From NCBI GenBank assembly GCA_900754275.1, contig CAAECF010000040.1, positions 1 to 9,617 on the forward strand: a stretch of DNA of 9,617 nt, given 5' to 3'. The position numbers and the translations under genes are program-made. Shown here piece by piece: positions 7,008 to 9,617 of the stretch. Numbering within the stretch: position 1 is the first letter of the stretch; every line of letters starts with the position of its first letter. The DNA is from an uncultured Collinsella sp. (GTDB lineage Bacteria > Actinomycetota > Coriobacteriia > Coriobacteriales > Coriobacteriaceae). A model generated the notes under the pieces. That model did no database searches. It saw nothing but the letters and a program-made list of their open reading frames with translations, and was not told the origin of the DNA.

Positions 7008-7454
7008 TTATTGGACTGCGACGAACTTCTTTGGCCTGCCGGCATGGCGTCTTTGGGCGGCGTAGCGCTCGATGCTGTCTATCGTTATCATCCGACGGCC
7101 GTCGACGAGTTCAACATCGAGCTTTCCGGCTTTGACCAGAGCGGTAATCCGCGGAGCGGAGACTTTGAGGTCCAGCGCTGCGTCTTTAAATGTTCGGCAC
7201 GCCGCTTCCCGAGCGTCCTCGTGGTCGATTTCGACTGAAAGGGCCACGACCTCGGCCGAGTGTTCGTACCCTGCCGGAGTCAAACCGTTGTTGAGGTCGT
7301 CGGCCAAAAACGCCATCAGCGCCTCGGTGGCATGGGCAATCGCTTCTTCGCGTGTATCGCCATCGGCAAAGGCGCCGGGAATCTGCGGGAAGCTGGCGCA
7401 GTAACCGTCGTCTTCTTTTATGAGAACGCAGTCATAGGTAAATCGCTGCCTCAT
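7008..7454 (-). CDS. hicB: HicB-family antitoxin with C-terminal DNA-binding domain
   Basis: HicB neutralises the HicA RNase and usually represses its own operon. The 148-residue product has the HicB fold at about 5-53 (FTYDCVLIKEDDGYCASFPQIPG, then the DTREEAIAHATEAL helix). A second domain at about 84-136 reads as a helix-turn-helix of the excisionase/MerR-like type: SAPRITALVKAGKLDVELVDGRRMITIDSIERYAAQRR, where the turn leads to a short wing and a final helix. Classical HicB proteins carry a ribbon-helix-helix or Xre-type HTH there. The tail RRHAGRPKK (135-143) is basic and resembles an AT-hook core. The ATG at 7454 is chosen over an in-frame start at 7499 because GGAGG is four bases upstream and the longer start would lie inside hicA. 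It starts 11 bases after the hicA stop. Confidence 0.88.
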   Translation of the reverse strand: MRQRFTYDCVLIKEDDGYCASFPQIPGAFADGDTREEAIAHATEALMAFLADDLNNGLTPAGYEHSAEVVALSVEIDHEDAREAACRTFKDAALDLKVSAPRITALVKAGKLDVELVDGRRMITIDSIERYAAQRRHAGRPKKFVAVQ

Positions 7455-7465
7455 TTTGCCTCCAA

Positions 7466-7651
7466 CTACCATCCAGCTTGGCGACGAATACTTGCCCACG
7501 TGCCCTTCTTTGGTCGATCACCACCAGAGCCGTTCACGGTGACAACACGGTCACCAGAAACATACTTAGCATGACTACCGACTTGCGCGACCTTCACGAA
7601 TCCATCGTGCTTGAGTAGGGCAATGATTTCCCGAAAGGTAGGAGGTTGCAT
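7466..7651 (-). CDS. hicA: HicA-family toxin (mRNA interferase)
   Basis: HicA toxins are small double-stranded-RNA-binding-fold RNases that cleave mRNA and arrest growth. The 61-residue product follows the family pattern: PTFREIIALLKHDGF at 4-18, then the catalytic-site motif GSHAKY at 25-30 with His27, a VVTVN strand, and a basic C-terminus PKKGTWASIRRQAGW. All key positions are present, so it looks intact. The ATG at 7651 has AGAGGT about seven bases upstream. It precedes hicB by 11 nt in the usual toxin-first order. The promoter and palindrome just upstream suggest an autonomous, autoregulated module. Confidence 0.93.
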   Translation of the reverse strand: MQPPTFREIIALLKHDGFVKVAQVGSHAKYVSGDRVVTVNGSGGDRPKKGTWASIRRQAGW

Positions 7652-7675
7652 GGGCCGACCTCTTTCAGCCGTCCT

Positions 7676-7697
7676 AATTATAAACTACTTTATAATT
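7676..7697. promoter_or_regulatory. AT-rich perfect palindrome over the hicAB promoter, probable HicB operator
   Basis: AATTATAAA (7676-7684) and TTTATAATT (7689-7697) form a perfect 9-bp inverted repeat with a 4-base centre. It covers the -10 box and most of the spacer of the hicA promoter, so a protein bound here would block RNA polymerase. HicB is the obvious candidate because HicB antitoxins bind palindromes in their own promoters. The stem is purely A/T and a poor RNA terminator, which favours a DNA site. Confidence 0.65.
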
Positions 7698-7705
7698 TTT
7701 GCTAA
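7677..7705 (-). promoter_or_regulatory. hicAB promoter
   Basis: On the minus strand a perfect -10 box TATAAT (7682-7677) lies 17 bp after TTAGCA (7705-7700), which matches the -35 consensus at four of six positions. Transcription would begin near 7670, about 20 nt before the hicA ATG. It lies in the 68-bp gap after prmC and is the best consensus promoter in the window. Confidence 0.7.
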
Positions 7706-7719
7706 CCAGTTAATGAATA

Positions 7720-8970
7720 TTACTGGCGCTGTTTGGGCTCGGTGACGATGGCTCGGACGATGCGGGGGCGATCGGTGAGGTCGCGGACGATGCGCACGTC
7801 CGAGAGACCCGCCTGGCGGCAGAGCTCGGCGGCGGCGTCGAGGGCACCCTCGTAGAGCTCGCAGGCAAACAGGCCGCCGGCGCGCAGCATGTAAGGCGCC
7901 GCATTGAGCAGGCGGCGGAAGATATCGAGGCCGTCGGCGCCGCCCTCAAGCGCCAGGTCGGGCTCGAAGTCCTTGACCTCGTGCGGCAGTGAGCGCATGA
8001 CGTCGGTCGGAATGTAGGGCGGATTGGAGACAAGCACATCAAAGGTGCCCCACTCTTCGCGGGGAATGGAACTCACCAGGTTGGTGAGGCTAAAGGCGAC
8101 CTCATCGGATGTGAGACCGAGCGCGTCGCGGTTTTTGGTGGACAGATCGATAGCGCGCGGCTCGATATCGGTGGCGGTGCAGGTAACGTGGCCGCGGCGC
8201 TCCCAGGCAAGGGAGAGCGAGATGCAGCCCGTGCCGCAGCCGACCTCGAGAACGCGGGCGATGCGGGGCTCGGCTGGGGCAGGCGAAGCGGCATCCTGAG
8301 CTGAAGCCGTCTCCTGGTCGGCACCCTCGATGGCGATGCCGTATTCGTCGAGCTCGGACTCGGCGGCTTCCGCGACTTCGGCTTCTGCTGCCTGCGCGGC
8401 GGCTTCCTCGGCCTCGCGGTCGGCCAGCTCCTCGGCATAGGCACGGCTGCCCAGTACGTCGCCGCCTAGCGCCGCCTCATCGGCAGCCGTCAGGTTAGCG
8501 GCACGGCGCTCGGCGGTCGCCCGTTCGTCTGCCAGCGCGGCCTCGGCCTTGCGTGCCTCCTCGACCTCATCGTTCCAAGGCAGTTCAACACGCTGACGGG
8601 CAGCAGCCTCGAGGCTCAGCACCTCGGCATCCAGATAATTGAGGACTTCCTCGACGAGCATCTCGGTCTCGGGACGCGGAATGAGCACGCCGGGGGCGCA
8701 CGTGACGTCGATCATGCGAAACTGCGTGCTGCCGGTGATGTACTGCAGCGGTTCACCTTTAGCGCGACGAACAACGGCCGCGTGCATGGTCTCGAGCTGA
8801 GCCGCGTTAAGCGTCTCGTCCATGCGCATATATAAGTCGATGCGTGCCAAACCCGTGGCAGCGCAGAGCAGCCACTCGGCAGAAAGACGGGGGTGCTCCT
8901 CGCCGCGCTCGGCCAGGTACTCCTTGGTCCACTCGAGACAACGCTTGATGGTCCAAATCTCGTTTGCCAT
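7720..8970 (-). CDS. prmC: Peptide chain release factor N5-glutamine methyltransferase with Ala/Glu-rich insertion
   Basis: PrmC (HemK) methylates the GGQ glutamine of release factors RF1 and RF2, speeding translation termination. The product is 416 residues against about 280 normally. The helical N-terminal domain (1-80) and the linker with YITGSTQF and PGVLIPRPETEMLVEEVL (93-110) are standard. The methyltransferase domain resumes at RVLEVGCGTGCISLSLA (239-255), with the substrate-binding motif SNPPYI at 316-321 and PDLALEGGADGLD at 337-349. Between them, residues 115-235 form an added segment dominated by Ala, Glu, Asp and Arg, probably helical or disordered. The ATG at 8970 is chosen over an in-frame ATG at 9045 because GGGGAGG is upstream and homology starts here. 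prfA, its usual partner, is not adjacent. Confidence 0.95.
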   Translation of the reverse strand: MANEIWTIKRCLEWTKEYLAERGEEHPRLSAEWLLCAATGLARIDLYMRMDETLNAAQLETMHAAVVRRAKGEPLQYITGSTQFRMIDVTCAPGVLIPRPETEMLVEEVLNYLDAEVLSLEAAARQRVELPWNDEVEEARKAEAALADERATAERRAANLTAADEAALGGDVLGSRAYAEELADREAEEAAAQAAEAEVAEAAESELDEYGIAIEGADQETASAQDAASPAPAEPRIARVLEVGCGTGCISLSLAWERRGHVTCTATDIEPRAIDLSTKNRDALGLTSDEVAFSLTNLVSSIPREEWGTFDVLVSNPPYIPTDVMRSLPHEVKDFEPDLALEGGADGLDIFRRLLNAAPYMLRAGGLFACELYEGALDAAAELCRQAGLSDVRIVRDLTDRPRIVRAIVTEPKQRQ

Positions 8971-8988
8971 GGGGCCCTCCCCTCTTAA

Positions 8989-9002
8989 GCGCCGGACGGC
9001 GC
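8989..9002. repeat. Small GC hairpin in the prmC leader
   Basis: GCGCC (8989-8993) and GGCGC (8998-9002) form a 5-bp stem with a 4-base loop, about 20 bases upstream of the prmC start and just before its ribosome site. It may modulate translation, but it is short enough to arise by chance in this GC-rich DNA. Confidence 0.25.
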
Positions 9003-9018
9003 GCGAATGTCGGAGCAG

Positions 9019-9045
9019 ATTGTACGCGAGGGCGGCACGCGGCAA
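9019..9045 (-). promoter_or_regulatory. Possible prmC promoter
   Basis: On the minus strand TACAAT (9024-9019) stands about 50 bp before the prmC ATG, in the same CGTACAAT context as the atp promoter candidate. The -35 is weak: TTGCCG at a 15-bp spacing (9045-9040) or CCTTGC at 17 bp. Since prfA is absent upstream, prmC needs its own promoter here, which supports the call. Confidence 0.4.
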
Positions 9046-9109
9046 GGGACGATTGGAAGCGATTATCGAGAATCAGCCCAGAATTTTGCTTGAATCGCAA
9101 TCGAAGTGT

Positions 9110-9358
9110 TCATTCGTCGACGTCTAAATCTGCATCCGTCAAGCTTTTGGCAAGGTTGCCCCAAAACTGACCAATATCTAGCCAAGAACTTGCCACATTG
9201 CTTGACAGGCGACGCACCAAAAAGGGCCCCGCGACTTCTCGGACGCTTTTTCGAGCATTATTTTTAAAAATGATAAGTAACTTTAAGCAGGTAAACAACT
9301 TAATTGTTATTAAAGAAGATTGAATAAACTCACAAAGCAATGTGCCCAACCTAGTCAT
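9110..9358 (-). CDS. Unrecognised 82-residue reading frame, possibly a gene remnant
   Basis: No family is recognised. The frame runs from an ATG inside the palindrome at 9352-9407 to a TGA at 9112-9110. Its first half is AT-rich and basic/hydrophobic. Its second half reads more like a real protein end, with a tryptophan-containing stretch SSWLDIGQFWGNLAKSLTDADLDVDE and an acidic terminus. No Shine-Dalgarno site is visible before the ATG. The split character suggests that the C-terminal part may be the tail of a disrupted gene fused to unrelated AT-rich sequence. It may equally be a chance frame. It occupies most of the 595-bp region between prmC and the transposase that has no recognised gene. 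Confidence 0.25.
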   Translation of the reverse strand: MTRLGTLLCEFIQSSLITIKLFTCLKLLIIFKNNARKSVREVAGPFLVRRLSSNVASSWLDIGQFWGNLAKSLTDADLDVDE

Positions 9359-9407
9359 TGGGGACGTTCTTATTTGACTAGTCGTTTAAGAACGTCCCCA
9401 ATGACTA
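9352..9407. repeat. 56-bp near-perfect palindrome (REP-like or miniature element)
   Basis: Arms of 21 bp (9352-9372 and 9387-9407) are perfect inverted copies containing the core ATTGGGGACGTTCTTA. The 14-base centre holds a second palindrome, GACTAGTC (9376-9383), with the same symmetry axis, so only three base pairs on each side are mismatched. No gene ends here on the plus strand, and no T-tract follows, so it does not look like a terminator. Its form fits a repetitive extragenic palindrome or a RAYT-associated element. It stands just upstream of the IS110 region, a known preference of some IS110 members. Copy number cannot be judged from one window. Confidence 0.7.
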
Positions 9408-9448
9408 CTAAGCCAGGAGTGTCCCAAACTGCCGGCAGAGACGATATG

Positions 9449-9563
9449 AGCAGGACATAAAAACATTGAGAGCCCCTGCTGCATGAAAGACCGCGGATTA
9501 GGCCGACAATGGTGAGTGTCTAATTCAGCCGCGGCGGCCACGCCGCATTCATGGAAGGGGCTC
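9449..9563 (+). ncRNA. Structured IS110 leader, candidate bridge RNA
   Basis: Several complementary segments lie between the element's left side and the transposase start. AGCAGG (9449-9454) pairs with CCTGCT (9475-9480) around a 20-base loop. CCGCGG (9491-9496) plus ATTAG (9497-9501) pair with CTAAT (9520-9524) and CCGCGG (9529-9534) around an 18-base loop, leaving a TCAG bulge. GCGGCG (9531-9536) pairs with CGCCGC (9541-9546). GAGCCCC (9470-9476) with GGGGCTC (9557-9563) encloses CATGAA (9482-9487) with TTCATG (9548-9553). Not all can form together. In IS110-group elements such as IS621 a noncoding RNA from this position directs donor and target choice. The function here is inferred from family and position. 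Confidence 0.5.
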
Positions 9564-9565
9564 CC

Positions 9566-9617
9566 ATGCTCGATACTACCACCTTCGTCGGCCTCGACGT
9601 CCACGCCCGCTCGATAA
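9566..9617 (+). CDS. IS110-family transposase, N-terminus only (17 codons)
   Basis: The visible peptide MLDTTTFVGLDVHARSI carries the family's opening signature, a beta strand ending in GLDVH. Asp11 is the first acidic residue of the RuvC-like DEDD catalytic site. The ATG at 9566 is favoured over an in-frame ATG at 9551 because GGAAGGGG lies six bases upstream. The ribosome site falls within the leader pairing 9470-9476 / 9557-9563, so translation may be held low by RNA structure. The other catalytic residues and the C-terminal serine domain are outside the window. Confidence 0.8.
   Translation, partial: MLDTTTFVGLDVHARSI

Larger units (their letters stand above)
9408..9617 (+). mobile_element. 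IS110-family insertion sequence, 5' part only
   Basis: The recognised part is the start of a DEDD transposase plus a GC-rich, strongly folded noncoding leader of about 150 bases. IS110-group elements have such a leader between the left end and the recombinase gene. The left boundary is not defined: these elements lack long terminal inverted repeats, and I place the edge right after the palindrome only as a convention. A 10-bp palindrome CTGCCGGCAG (9429-9438) lies near it. The remainder is beyond the window. Confidence 0.65.

Noticed and set aside
8971..9045. N-terminal extension of PrmC to an upstream ATG at 9045
   Set aside because: The family N-terminus and the strong GGGGAGG ribosome site both point to 8970, and the extension overlaps the proposed -10 box.
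9143..9166. Imperfect hairpin TTTTGGCAA / TTGCC..AAAA as a terminator
   Set aside because: The stem needs a two-base bulge, no T-tract follows on either strand, and no gene that ends here is established.
1..9617. CRISPR array, tRNA, rRNA or riboswitch
   Set aside because: I saw no regularly spaced direct repeats, no tRNA cloverleaf with a TTCGA arm in context, no rRNA-like segment and no known riboswitch core. A focused covariance-model scan would settle this.

Overview
The window reads like a high-GC Gram-positive chromosome, most likely a gut Coriobacteriia of the Collinsella type. That assignment rests on codon and protein style, strong Shine-Dalgarno sites, frequent GTG starts and the gene order. 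No 16S or other marker is present to confirm it. Every complete, confidently recognised gene lies on the minus strand, so transcription runs from high to low coordinates. The only plus-strand gene is a transposase cut off by the right edge.

Layout from right to left: (1) 9617-8971 is an accessory region. It holds the first 17 codons of an IS110-family transposase with a strongly structured noncoding leader (a bridge-RNA candidate), a 56-bp near-perfect palindrome, an AT-rich stretch and a small unrecognised reading frame. (2) 8970-7720 is prmC, the release-factor glutamine methyltransferase, carrying an unusual Ala/Glu-rich insertion of about 120 residues. (3) 7705-7008 is a complete hicA-hicB toxin-antitoxin operon with its own consensus-like promoter, which overlaps a perfect AT-rich palindrome that is probably the HicB operator. 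(4) 6873-4575 is a YrdC/Sua5-type threonylcarbamoyl-AMP synthase gene followed 13 nt later by glpK (glycerol kinase). (5) 4451-3804 is upp (uracil phosphoribosyltransferase). (6) 3803-3534 is an intergenic region with a hairpin after upp and the probable promoter of the ATP synthase operon. (7) 3533-1 is that operon: an AtpI-like gene, atpB, atpE, atpF, atpH, and atpA cut by the left edge.

The backbone prmC - sua5 - upp - atpIBEFHA matches the ancestral Gram-positive order (in Bacillus, prfA-prmC ... ywlC ... upp-atpIBEFHA). It links translation termination, tRNA t6A modification, pyrimidine salvage and ATP synthesis. hicAB, glpK and the IS110/palindrome region look like insertions into this backbone, and prfA is not visible next to prmC.

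The best candidates for something less described are the folded leader of the IS110 element beside the palindrome, the HicB antitoxin with an excisionase-like DNA-binding domain facing an AT-rich operator, and the inserted domain of PrmC.
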